This document shows, one piece after another, positions 41,695-49,490 of a stretch of DNA of 64,000 bases. Position numbers and translations under genes: made by a program. The stretch is from Kineococcus endophyticus (GTDB lineage Bacteria; Actinomycetota; Actinomycetes; Actinomycetales; Kineococcaceae), in assembly GCF_040796495.1 (NCBI RefSeq), contig NZ_JBFNQN010000015.1, positions 1 through 64,000 on the forward strand, read 5' to 3'. The notes under the pieces were generated by a model. That model saw only the letters and a list, made by a program, of their open reading frames with translations. It searched no databases and had not been told where the DNA came from. Positions within the stretch are counted from its first letter, which is position 1. Every line of letters begins with the position of its first letter.

Positions 41695-42578
41695 GCCGCA
41701 CCTCCGGACGTGCTCACCGAGGTGGAGCGCGGCACGACGACGACGGGGACGGGCACGTGGCGCAGGATGCGCGCGGCCGTCGGCCCGAGGAAAGTCTGCC
41801 GCCCCTGCGCCAGCCGGGAGGACCCGACGATCAGCAGACCGCCTGCCGCCCAGTCGATCGAACCCACTGCCTCCGCCATGGTGCGTCCTCGCCCCATCTC
41901 CACGCTCACCGGCACGGCCGCCGAGCGCGACCGCACGTCCTCGACCAGGGCCTGCACCCGGGTCACCGCGTCCGGGTCCGCCCCGGCCGCGGTGTCGGAC
42001 GCGGCGCGGTCGACCTCGACGAGGTTCACCACGTGCAGGGGCAGCCCGTTGCGGGCAGCAGCCTGCCACGCCTCGGCCAGGACCGCGGCGGCTCCGGGCC
42101 GGGTGCCCACCGCGACGTACAGGTGGTCCACCCGTTCGGGCGTCTCACGTCGCGGAACGAGCAGCACCGGCACGGGCGAGGCGTGCAGCAGCGCCCGGGC
42201 GACCGACCCCACGCCGAGGGGGTTCACTCCCCCGTCGGCGCCGACGACGACGGCGGCCGCGCCGGTCTCCGTCGCCGCGTCGAGCAGGCCCTCGGCGACG
42301 GACCCGGCGGTCCGGACGTCGGCCCGCGCGTCCACGCCGGGGCCGATGGCCGCGAGCGCCTCGTCGGCCCAGCCGCGGGCCTGTTCGGTGATGACGCCCG
42401 TGACGTCCCCGACGGGCGGGTAGACGCCGCTGAAGGGGTCGTCGCTGCGGACGACCACGACGACGTCGAGCCCGACGCCGAGCGAGCGGGCCAGCACGGC
42501 CGACCAGCGCAGCGCGTCGCGGCCGCGGTCGCCCCCGTCGTAGGCGACGACGTAGCGCGGCCCCTCCGTGGTCGTCAC
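41691..42578 (-). CDS. Tandem universal stress protein (UspA family)
   Basis: 295 residues with two UspA domains. Domain 1 starts YVVAYDGGDRGRDALRWSAV and has the ATP-binding motif VGADGGVNPLGVGSVARALL, followed by HASPVPVLLVPR. Domain 2 starts DHLYVAVGTRPGAAAVLAEA and has VGSSRLAQGRQTFLGPTAAR then HVPVPVVVVPR. The first domain's G-2X-G-9X-G(S/T) motif is intact in form, so nucleotide binding is likely. GTG start overlaps the monoamine oxidase stop and its own stop overlaps the permease, so it is co-translated with a transport system; coupling of permease and Usp genes is common in Actinobacteria. Confidence 0.92.
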   Translation of the reverse strand: MTTTEGPRYVVAYDGGDRGRDALRWSAVLARSLGVGLDVVVVVRSDDPFSGVYPPVGDVTGVITEQARGWADEALAAIGPGVDARADVRTAGSVAEGLLDAATETGAAAVVVGADGGVNPLGVGSVARALLHASPVPVLLVPRRETPERVDHLYVAVGTRPGAAAVLAEAWQAAARNGLPLHVVNLVEVDRAASDTAAGADPDAVTRVQALVEDVRSRSAAVPVSVEMGRGRTMAEAVGSIDWAAGGLLIVGSSRLAQGRQTFLGPTAARILRHVPVPVVVVPRSTSVSTSGGAA

Positions 42579-43936
42579 GCCAGGGCCGCGGTGACGTCGG
42601 CGGCCGCGGCGCGGCCGGAGCGCAGGGCGCCGTCGACGTGCTGGTAGCCCTCGGCCGCCAGGTCCGAGCACGCCCAGTGGATGCGGCCGACGGGGGTGCG
42701 CTGGTCGGCGCCGTACCGGGCGAGGCCGCCGAGGTCGAAGCTCGCGGCGTACGCCCCGCGCGTCCACTCCTCGCTGCCCCAGTCCGACTCGTAGTAGGCG
42801 ATCGGCGCGAGGGCCTGCTCGCCGAGGAACTGCGCGATGGACTCCAGGATCCGCGCCCGGCGCTCCTCCTCGGGCAGGGCGAACACCGCGTCCGCCTTCT
42901 CGTCGGCGACGAAGGCGACGAGGGTCCCGCGGTCGTCGCCGTGGATGGTGTTGTCGTACACCTCCTGCACGAGCGTGCTCGTGCCGAACCCCGTGCCGGA
43001 CAGGCCGTCGTGCCGCCAGAACGGCGTCGCGTACGTGGCGTGCACCTTGATGACGAGGCCCATCGACAGGTGCTGGTGCATCTGGTGCTGGCGGCGCGGC
43101 AGCGGCGGGTCGTAGCTGATGCGGGAGAACAGCGGCGGCGGCACGGCCACGACGACGCGCTGGGCGCGGACGGTGACGCGGTCGGACTCGACGACGACAC
43201 CGTCCTCCCCGTGCCGGATCGTGCGGACGGGCGTGTCCAGGTGCACGCGGTCACCGAGGTCGGCGGCCAGCCGCTCGGAGACCGACTGCATCCCGCCGAT
43301 GACGCGGCGGTCGAGGATGAAGCACTCGTCCGTGAGGTGCGTGAAGGACCCGGCGGAGGCGGCCATGAGGACGGCTTGCAGCGTCGAGAACGCGTGGGCG
43401 GGCTTGGTGAGCATGGCCCCGGCGATGAAGAGGGCGATGGTCGTGCACGCCTCCTCGTCGTCGGACTGCCGGCGCAGCCAGTCCCCGAAGGAGATGGTGT
43501 CGAGCTCGCGGGCCCGCGGGTGCGCCCAGGGTTCGGTGGCCCCGACGGCGGCGACGAGGTCGTCCATGAGCTCGGTGAGCCGGGCGATCTCCTTGGCGGT
43601 GGAGTCCGAGACGGGGAAGACGTCCCCGCGGTAGGTGCGACGGACCCCGTCGGCGCCGATGTGGACGTTCTCGCCCTCGCGGTAGCGGGGGTAGGTCTCC
43701 ATGCCGAGCTCGTCGAGCAGGCCGAGCAGCTCGGTCTGGTCCGGGGAGACCCACTGGCCGCCGATCTCCAGGGTCACGCCGTCGCGCTCGTCGGTCCAGG
43801 TGCGGCCACCGACGCGGTCGCGCGCCTCCAGGACGACGACGTCGTGACCGGCGGCGACGAGGTGGCGGGCGGTGTTCAGCCCGGCCGGTCCGGCACCGAC
43901 GACGACCACGTCGGCGCTGAGTTCAACGGGGTTCAC
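42575..43936 (-). CDS. Flavin monoamine oxidase family protein
   Basis: FAD-dependent amine oxidase, 453 residues. The dinucleotide motif is VVVGAGPAGLNTARHL (residues 11-26), followed by VVLEARDRVGGRTWT and the MAO hallmark LEIGGQWVSPDQTELL. The C-terminal FAD-binding segment is IHWACSDLAAEGYQHVDGAL followed by RSGRAAA, which takes the place of the familiar W-x-G-x(A)GA stretch. It oxidises a primary or secondary amine to the aldehyde plus H2O2. GTG 43936 is preceded by GGAGG. First in a three-gene operon with Usp and permease, and divergent from a TetR regulator likely to sense the amine. Confidence 0.92.
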   Translation of the reverse strand: MNPVELSADVVVVGAGPAGLNTARHLVAAGHDVVVLEARDRVGGRTWTDERDGVTLEIGGQWVSPDQTELLGLLDELGMETYPRYREGENVHIGADGVRRTYRGDVFPVSDSTAKEIARLTELMDDLVAAVGATEPWAHPRARELDTISFGDWLRRQSDDEEACTTIALFIAGAMLTKPAHAFSTLQAVLMAASAGSFTHLTDECFILDRRVIGGMQSVSERLAADLGDRVHLDTPVRTIRHGEDGVVVESDRVTVRAQRVVVAVPPPLFSRISYDPPLPRRQHQMHQHLSMGLVIKVHATYATPFWRHDGLSGTGFGTSTLVQEVYDNTIHGDDRGTLVAFVADEKADAVFALPEEERRARILESIAQFLGEQALAPIAYYESDWGSEEWTRGAYAASFDLGGLARYGADQRTPVGRIHWACSDLAAEGYQHVDGALRSGRAAAADVTAALA

Positions 43937-43987
43937 GGGGACCTCCGGGTCCGGATCGACGGTGACTGCCTGGAAGTGAACAGGCTT

Positions 43988-43995
43988 CATTAATG
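43988..43995. promoter_or_regulatory. AT-rich palindrome in the divergent TetR/monoamine oxidase promoter
   Basis: CATTAATG is a perfect 8-base palindrome inside GGCTTCATTAATGGCCC, an isolated AT-rich spot in a very GC-rich region. It lies between the two divergent starts (43936 and 44040) and is a likely -10 element or regulator site, with GTGAAC nearby. Confidence 0.45.
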
Positions 43996-44039
43996 GCCCT
44001 GACCGAGCCCCTGTCAAGGGTGTGGGCCACGATGACCGC

Positions 44040-44705
44040 GTGCCCACCGCCGCCTCCTCCCCCGCCCCGCGCCGGGGGCGCGGGCGTCCCAGCCGCCCGG
44101 TGCTGACGGCGGACGGCATCACCACCGAGGCCGTCGCGCTCCTGGAGGAGCGGGGTCAGGACGGGCTGACGATGGCGGCCCTGGCCCGTCGCCTCGGGGT
44201 CGCTCCCAGCGCGCTCTACAACCACGTCGCGACGAAGCAGGACGTGCTGCGCGCGGTGCAGGACGACGTCAACCGCGGGATCGACTGCTCGGGGTTCGGC
44301 CGGCTGCCGTGGGACGCGGCCCTCGCCGACTGGGCCCGCTCCTACCGCGACGCCTACGAACGCCACCCCGCGCTCGTCCCGGTGATGGCGGTGACGCCGG
44401 TGCGCAGCGCGCCGCACACCGTCGAGATGTACGAACGGGTCAGTTCCGGGCTGCTGGCGGCGGGCTGGCCCGCGCACCTCGTGACGAACGTCGTCGTGGC
44501 CGTGGAGTCGTTCGTGCTCGGGTCCGCCCTCGACACCGAGGCCCCCGCGGACATCTTCGACCCCGGCGACCTCGCCGCCAGCGCACCGGGGGTCACGACG
44601 GCGAACGCCGCCCGGCCGGAGGGTGACACGGCACGCGCAGCGTTCGAGCTGGGGCTGAGCGCCCTGTTGACGGGGTTGCGGGGCCTGCTCGCCGCACCGG
44701 GGTGA
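44040..44705 (+). CDS. TetR family transcriptional regulator
   Basis: 221-residue TetR-type repressor. The N-terminal helix-turn-helix is in LTADGITTEAVALLEERGQD, LTMAALARRLGVAPSALYNH (the typical SxLYxH recognition-helix stretch) and VATKQDVLRAV. The C-terminal half is an all-helical ligand domain with no assigned ligand. GTG 44040 is chosen; CACGAT lies six bases upstream, fitting a leaderless start, and GTG 44022 is the alternative. It is divergent from the monoamine oxidase operon and probably controls it. Confidence 0.85.
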   Translation: MPTAASSPAPRRGRGRPSRPVLTADGITTEAVALLEERGQDGLTMAALARRLGVAPSALYNHVATKQDVLRAVQDDVNRGIDCSGFGRLPWDAALADWARSYRDAYERHPALVPVMAVTPVRSAPHTVEMYERVSSGLLAAGWPAHLVTNVVVAVESFVLGSALDTEAPADIFDPGDLAASAPGVTTANAARPEGDTARAAFELGLSALLTGLRGLLAAPG

Positions 44706-44738
44706 GAGGTGCGCTCAGGTCCCCGGCCGGGAAGTCGT

Positions 44739-44774
44739 GCAACAACCGGGGGTGCTGATCGCGTCGTTCCTGCT
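44739..44774 (+). promoter_or_regulatory. Candidate ECF-type promoter of the sigma factor gene
   Basis: GCAACAAC (44739-44746), like the AAC-containing -35 of ECF promoters, is followed after 15 bases by CGTCGTT (44762-44768), like their CGTC -10. The GTG of the sigma gene starts six bases further on, so the transcript would be leaderless. Self-transcription by this ECF factor is the natural reading. Confidence 0.5.
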
Positions 44775-45446
44775 GTGACCCCTCCAGCCGGCGGTGCCGA
44801 GCACCCCAGCGCCACCCCGCCGAGGAGCCCGCACGACCCGACGACAGGAGCGACCCTGAGCGACCACGGGGCCTGCCCCGTCCACGTCGAGGAGCGACCC
44901 GCCGCATCACCCCGCAGTGACGGGGACCTGGAGTCCCTGGTGGCGTGGAAGGGCCCGCAACTGGTCCGGCTGGCCCGGACGCTGCTGCGCGACGAGCACC
45001 AGGCCGAGGACGTCGTCCAGGACGTCCTCGCCACCTGCGTGCTCAAGTGGAGCCGCATCCAGGCCGTCGAGAACCCCTCGGCCTACCTCAACCGCATGCT
45101 CGTGAACGCGGTCACCACGTCCCGACGACGCCCCTGGCGACGGGAGCACGCCGCCGACCCCGTGGACCTGCCCCAGCTCACCGAGCAGGCCCAGCACCGC
45201 CTCGCCACAGCTGGTGGGAGTGACGTCGCCGGCTCGCACGCCGAGCGTCAACGATGCCTGGAACTGCTGCGCCGACTGCCGGACAAGCAACGCGTCGCCG
45301 TCGTCCTGCGCCTGTACGAAGGACTGCCCGACAACGAGATCGCCGACCTCATGGACTGCTCGACCGCCACCGTGCGCAGCAACGCCCACCGCGGGCTGGC
45401 CACGCTGCGCCGACTGCTCACCGAGGAGGGCATCACCCGTGCCTGA
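44775..45446 (+). CDS. ECF RNA polymerase sigma factor (SigE family)
   Basis: Small sigma-70-type factor. Region 2 runs through LVRLARTLLRDEHQAEDVVQ, DVLATCVLKWSRI and the helical NPSAYLNRMLVNAVTTSRRR; region 4 has RLPDKQRVAVVLRLYEGLPD, NEIADLMDCSTATVRSNAHR and GLATLRRLL. The length and motif set fit the actinobacterial SigE family. GTG 44775 gives 223 residues with a Pro/Ala-rich N-terminal extension; it is supported by the ECF-like promoter just before it. A CTG at 44857 with GGAG before it would give a more usual length. It overlaps the next gene by eight bases. Confidence 0.88.
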   Translation: MTPPAGGAEHPSATPPRSPHDPTTGATLSDHGACPVHVEERPAASPRSDGDLESLVAWKGPQLVRLARTLLRDEHQAEDVVQDVLATCVLKWSRIQAVENPSAYLNRMLVNAVTTSRRRPWRREHAADPVDLPQLTEQAQHRLATAGGSDVAGSHAERQRCLELLRRLPDKQRVAVVLRLYEGLPDNEIADLMDCSTATVRSNAHRGLATLRRLLTEEGITRA

Positions 45447-46320
45447 CCGCCCCGACCACCTCCGCGGCCCCGGAGCCGACGGGTCCCAGGACCCGGCGAT
45501 CGAGCTGCTGCTGGCCGCTTTCGACCGGGACGTCCGCACCCGGCCCGTGAACGAACCACGCCTCGCCGCCGGGACCCGTGCTCGACTGCGCCACCGCCGC
45601 CGGGTGCGGCGGGTGCAGATCGCTGCCACGGCCCTCGCCGTCGCCGCGTCCGTGGGGGTTGCCGTGAGCCTGTGGCCCGGGTCGACACCGACGGTCTCGA
45701 CCACTCCGATCGCGCAGTCCCCCAGCGAGAGCCCGGCCGGGGAAGCACGCATGGACGTGGTGGCCTACGACCTCCCGGACATGTCCAGGGCCCGTGCGGT
45801 CCTGCCCAGTGGTGGAACACTGACGAACCTCGGAGGCGTGGCGGACCAGTCGCGCGCGGAGACGCCGCTGGCGGGTCCGGTGATGTGCTCCGGGGACTCC
45901 GGCGAAAGTTTCGCCGTGCAGGACTGGGGCATCGCCGGACGGCAGTTCCAGTGGCACGACGACACCGTGGCGCAACGCGAGGACACCCTCGTGGTCAGCG
46001 GGTGGCCGACCGGCACCGGCGCTGACGTGTTCCGGGCCGCCACCGCCGGCTCGCTGCCGTGCGAGATGTCCGGGCAGCTCACACCGGTGGACCTGGCGGT
46101 CCCCGGCGCGGAGCAGACCTGGGCAGCGGTCGCCGACCTGGGGGGCCCAGCCGCCTACCTGACCGGGTCGGTCCAGGTGGGCGACCTGATCGTCAGCGCC
46201 TCCCTGCCCGCGGCCACGCCCCTCGCGGCGACCGCGCGTTCCGGGGAACTCTCGGCGGTGCTCCGCGCTGCGGTGGACGACCTGCGGGCGAGCGACCTGC
46301 CCGCCGTCGACGGCCGGTGA
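45439..46320 (+). CDS. Membrane protein coupled to the ECF sigma factor
   Basis: 293-residue single-pass protein. The ~55-residue cytosolic N-terminus is charged (ELLLAAFDRDVRTRPVNEPR), a helix follows at ~55-75 (AATALAVAASVGVAVSLW), and the remaining ~215 residues lie outside the cell with a Ser/Pro-rich linker and no recognised domain. Two extracytoplasmic cysteines (MCSG and PCEM) could form a disulphide. The start is GTG with GAGGAGGG upstream and overlaps the sigma gene by eight bases. It may be an anti-sigma factor, but no ASD/zinc motif (HxxxCxxC) is present, so that is only suggested by position. Confidence 0.75.
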   Translation: MPDRPDHLRGPGADGSQDPAIELLLAAFDRDVRTRPVNEPRLAAGTRARLRHRRRVRRVQIAATALAVAASVGVAVSLWPGSTPTVSTTPIAQSPSESPAGEARMDVVAYDLPDMSRARAVLPSGGTLTNLGGVADQSRAETPLAGPVMCSGDSGESFAVQDWGIAGRQFQWHDDTVAQREDTLVVSGWPTGTGADVFRAATAGSLPCEMSGQLTPVDLAVPGAEQTWAAVADLGGPAAYLTGSVQVGDLIVSASLPAATPLAATARSGELSAVLRAAVDDLRASDLPAVDGR

Positions 46321-46677
46321 GCCGGGTGCTCCACGCTTCCCGGGGAACGGCATGACGTCGCGGGAGTTTCGTCGGGCCTCGTGGGCCTCGTGGGCCCGCG
46401 TGGGCCGGCGTTCCGGTGGCCGTGGTGTCGCTCGTGCGCGGTCGCGCCTCAGGGAGCGAGGCACCTGCCGACGTCTTCGATCAGGGCGACCTCCCGGCAA
46501 TGGACAGTTCCGGGTAGGCCCGAAGCCGTTCCCGGAGACCGGACACGCTCCCGCCACGGAAGCCGCACGCGGCGATGCCGACTGGCACCACGCATCACAG
46601 TCCACAGTTCGCAACACGTTGCGTCGCATAAAGTTACGGTGGTCCTACCCTTTCGACACAGGGGTTGTTCGACTAGT
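46321..46677. other. 357-base intergenic region without a gene
   Basis: No convincing coding frame is seen. It contains a short GGGCCTCGT tandem stretch around 46375-46400, a more AT-containing part near its right end with TTGCGT (46618-46623) and TACCCT (about 46646-46651) that could be a promoter, and then a TGTTC/GAACA inverted repeat at the start of the 13E12 gene. The right 80 bases look like the control region of that gene. Confidence 0.5.
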
Positions 46678-48126
46678 ATGGAACACGTGAAAACCGGCGC
46701 CCAGTCCGCAGCCCAGGACGCTCTCACGCGCCTGAGTTCCGTCCTGGACGACCTCAACGCTCTGCCGTTGGGAACCCTCGACCGCGACGACGTCGACCAC
46801 CTCACCCGCTCGCTCTACGCCCTCGGCAACCGCCTCGACGCCGCCAAACTCCACGCGGTGCGCCGCGCCCTCGAGCACGCCCCCGAGAGCGCCGTCGTCG
46901 ACCTGCTCGCCACCAACCCCGTCAACCTCTCCCGCACCCTGGCCCGCAAGGACGTCGCCGCCGCCCGGCACACCGACCCGACGGTTCACTGGGACGGGAG
47001 GATCGGTGGACTCGACGGCGACCGCGGCTCCCTCGCCCGCACCGGTGAGCAACTGGCGGCCGGGAACACCACCCTGCACCACGTCCACGGCGCCGTCACC
47101 GCACTGCAGTCCATCCCCACCCCCCTGCGCCGCGGCACCGTCGACATCGACGTGCAGATGGACACCGGCGAGCGGGTCTGGACCACCCAACGCCGCGCCG
47201 ACCTCATCGACGGGCACTTCGCCACCGTCAGCGGCACCCAACCGCTGGGCACCGCGACCCACCTGAGCGAAGAACTCCTCACCCGCCTGGACCCCGAACG
47301 CGTGGACCGGCACGTCCGCGACCTCGAACCGGACTCCGCCAGCCGCCGCACCCTCACCTTCACCCGCCGCCACGGCATGCTGCGCATGACCGTCGACCTC
47401 GACGAGGCCGCCGCCGTCGTCGTCCGCTCCGCCCTCGAAGCCGCCGCCAAACCCCTGCCCACGGCATCAGGTGACGACACCCGCTCGCTCGGGCAACGCC
47501 GCCACGACGGCCTCGTCGACCTCGTCACCACCGGCGCCCACCACCCCGCCAGCAGCACCGACCCGGTCGTCGCGCACAAGGCCACCGTCGTCCTGCGCGC
47601 CACCCTCGACGACACCGGCGCCCTGCAGTCCGGCACCGCCACCGCCGACACCCACGGCCCCGTCACCGACGCCACCCTGCGCGCCGCCTCCTGCGACGGC
47701 GACGTCACCGTCGCCGTCATGGACCGCCTCGGCCGACCCCGCTCCCTGCACACCCTGGACCGGCACGCCAGCGACAACCAACGCCTCATCGTCGCCGAAC
47801 GCGACCGCGGCTGCATCGCCCCCGGCTGCGGAGCCCCGGCCTGGGCCTGCCACCTGCACCACGTCGTCCACTGGGCCGACGGAGGACCCACCAGCGTCGA
47901 CAACCTCGTCCTCCTCTGCGGCAGGGACCACCGAGCCCTCCACGCCGGCCGCCTCGAAGCCCGGTTCGGCGAGGACGGGTTACCGGAAACCAGACGCCTC
48001 CAACGCGACCTGGGCCAGCTCATGACCCCCGGACCCTGGACGCGCAACGACCACCCCACCCTGCTGCAGAGGACGCGGAAACTCGCCCGCGCCCTCGAAC
48101 AGGACGACCTCACCCTCAGGAAGTGA
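46678..48126 (+). CDS. 13E12/DUF222 repeat family HNH endonuclease protein
   Basis: 482-residue protein of the DUF222 + HNH family, which is spread in many copies across actinobacterial genomes. The DUF222 region fills residues ~10-330 (SSVLDDLNALPLGTLDRDDV, helices RRALEHAPESAVVDLL). The HNH domain is near residues 375-425: DRGCIAPGCGAPAWACHLHH followed by VVHWADGGPTSVDNLVLLCG and RDHRALHAG, with two CxxC-like zinc-binding sites (C-x4-C, C-x4-H) and the HH-N-H catalytic set. Probably a DNA endonuclease or mobile-type element; biological role unknown. The ATG at 46678 lies inside an inverted repeat. Confidence 0.88.
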   Translation: MEHVKTGAQSAAQDALTRLSSVLDDLNALPLGTLDRDDVDHLTRSLYALGNRLDAAKLHAVRRALEHAPESAVVDLLATNPVNLSRTLARKDVAAARHTDPTVHWDGRIGGLDGDRGSLARTGEQLAAGNTTLHHVHGAVTALQSIPTPLRRGTVDIDVQMDTGERVWTTQRRADLIDGHFATVSGTQPLGTATHLSEELLTRLDPERVDRHVRDLEPDSASRRTLTFTRRHGMLRMTVDLDEAAAVVVRSALEAAAKPLPTASGDDTRSLGQRRHDGLVDLVTTGAHHPASSTDPVVAHKATVVLRATLDDTGALQSGTATADTHGPVTDATLRAASCDGDVTVAVMDRLGRPRSLHTLDRHASDNQRLIVAERDRGCIAPGCGAPAWACHLHHVVHWADGGPTSVDNLVLLCGRDHRALHAGRLEARFGEDGLPETRRLQRDLGQLMTPGPWTRNDHPTLLQRTRKLARALEQDDLTLRK

Positions 48127-48132
48127 GCGGTT

Positions 48133-48155
48133 GCTGACGCGCGCAGAGCGTCAGC
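48133..48155. terminator. Hairpin between the convergent 13E12 and CoA-transferase genes
   Basis: GCTGACGC (48133-48140) pairs with GCGTCAGC (48148-48155) across a seven-base loop. It sits six bases past the HNH stop and five before the opposing stop. Confidence 0.75.
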
Positions 48156-48159
48156 CGGG

Positions 48160-48819
48160 TCAGCGCCCCCGCAGCACCAGGTCGGGCAGCTTCGCCTGGA
48201 GTTCGGCGACCGTCGTCCCCCACGTCTCCTCGACGACGACCTCGCCGCCCCCCAGGGACAGCACGGCCTCCTCGCTGTAGACGCGCGAGACGCAGCCGAC
48301 CCCGGTGAGGGGGTACGTGCACTCCCGCACCAGCTTCGGGGACCCGTCGCGCCCGAACAGCGGCATGACGACGAACACGGCCTTCGCCCCCGTCGCGAGG
48401 TCCATCGCCCCGCCGACGGCCGGGATCGCGTCGGGCGCACCCGTGTGCCAGTTGGCGAGGTCCCCGTTCGCGGCGACCTGGTAGGCGCCGAGGACGCAGA
48501 CGTCGAGGTGGCCGCCCCGCATCATGGCGAAGCTGTCGGCGTGGTGGAAGTACGACGCCCCCGGGGTCTCGACCACCGGGATCTTGCCGGCGTTCACGAG
48601 GTCGGGGTCGATCTCGTCCCCCACGGCCGCCCGGCCCATCCCGAGCATCCCGTTCTCGGTGTGCAGAACGACCCCGGACTCCGGGGTCAGGTGGTCGGCG
48701 ACCAGCGTCGGCCGGCCGATGCCGAGGTTCACGTAAGCGCCCTCGGGGATGTCGCGGGCGACCCGCGCGGCCAGCTCGTCCTTCGACAGGGGACCCCGGT
48801 CGGTGTTCTGGACCGTCAC
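48160..48819 (-). CDS. 3-oxoacid CoA-transferase subunit B
   Basis: Beta subunit (219 residues) of a family I CoA-transferase that moves CoA from succinyl-CoA to a 3-oxo acid. The catalytic glutamate is Glu55 in LHTENGMLGMG. YVNLGIGRPTLVADHL, GKIPVVETPGASYFHHADSF, MMRGGHLDVCVLGAYQVAAN and GDLANW are characteristic. GTG start overlaps the A subunit stop. With the adjacent thiolase it fits 3-oxoadipate degradation (PcaJ), though acetoacetate (ScoB) use cannot be excluded. Confidence 0.92.
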   Translation of the reverse strand: MTVQNTDRGPLSKDELAARVARDIPEGAYVNLGIGRPTLVADHLTPESGVVLHTENGMLGMGRAAVGDEIDPDLVNAGKIPVVETPGASYFHHADSFAMMRGGHLDVCVLGAYQVAANGDLANWHTGAPDAIPAVGGAMDLATGAKAVFVVMPLFGRDGSPKLVRECTYPLTGVGCVSRVYSEEAVLSLGGGEVVVEETWGTTVAELQAKLPDLVLRGR

Positions 48820-49490
48820 GCCGCCACCCCCACGCGCACGACGCGGTCGACGTAGATCGCCGGCGTCACGACGTCCTCGGGGTCCAGCGAGCCCGTCGGC
48901 ACGACGTCGGAGACCTGCACGACGCTCGTCCTCGCGGCCGCCGCCATGACGGGTCCGAAGTTCCGGGCCGTCTTGCGGTACACCAGGTTCCCGAACTCGT
49001 CGGCGAGGTGCGCCTTGACGAGGGCCACGTCGCCGTGGATCGGGAACTCCAGCAGGTGCTCTCGCCCGTCGATCACGCGGGTCTCCTTCCCCTCGGCCAA
49101 CGGGGTGCCGGCACCCGTCGGGCAGTAGAACGCGCCGATGCCGGCCCCGGCGGCCCGCAGCCGCTCGGCCAACGTGCCCTGCGGCACGAGTTCGAGCTCG
49201 ATCCGTCCGGCCCGGTACAGCTCGTCGAACACCCAGGAGTCGCTCTGCCGTGGGAACGAGCAGACGATCTTGCGGACGCGGTCCGCGGCCAGCAGGGCCG
49301 CGAGCCCGACGTCGCCGTTCCCGGCGTTGTTGTTGACGACGGTGAGGTCCTTCGCACCCTGCCGCAGCAGGGCGTCGATGAGTTCCACGGGCTGGCCGGC
49401 CGCGCCGAAACCCCCGATGAGGACGGTCGCCCCGTCGGCGACGTCCGCGACGGCCGCGTCGGCGTCGGCGGCGAACTGCGTGCGACTCAA
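48816..49490 (-). CDS. 3-oxoacid CoA-transferase subunit A
   Basis: Alpha subunit (224 residues) of the CoA-transferase. The CoA-binding glycine loop GATVLIGGFGAAGQPVELID is near residues 20-40, and other family blocks are LTVVNNNAGNGDVGLAALLA, FYCPTGAGTPLAEGKETRVI and the FPIHGDVALVKAHLADEFGN region. The start is TTG at 49490, supported by a four-base overlap with the thiolase stop (TTGA). It acts with the B subunit in the last step before thiolysis; the thiolase lies directly upstream. Confidence 0.92.
   Translation of the reverse strand: MSRTQFAADADAAVADVADGATVLIGGFGAAGQPVELIDALLRQGAKDLTVVNNNAGNGDVGLAALLAADRVRKIVCSFPRQSDSWVFDELYRAGRIELELVPQGTLAERLRAAGAGIGAFYCPTGAGTPLAEGKETRVIDGREHLLEFPIHGDVALVKAHLADEFGNLVYRKTARNFGPVMAAAARTSVVQVSDVVPTGSLDPEDVVTPAIYVDRVVRVGVAA

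Noticed and set aside
46678-48126. 13E12/HNH gene as an insertion sequence or restriction system.
   Set aside because: No terminal inverted repeats, target duplication or methyltransferase were seen next to it. It is more like the widespread stand-alone DUF222-HNH family.
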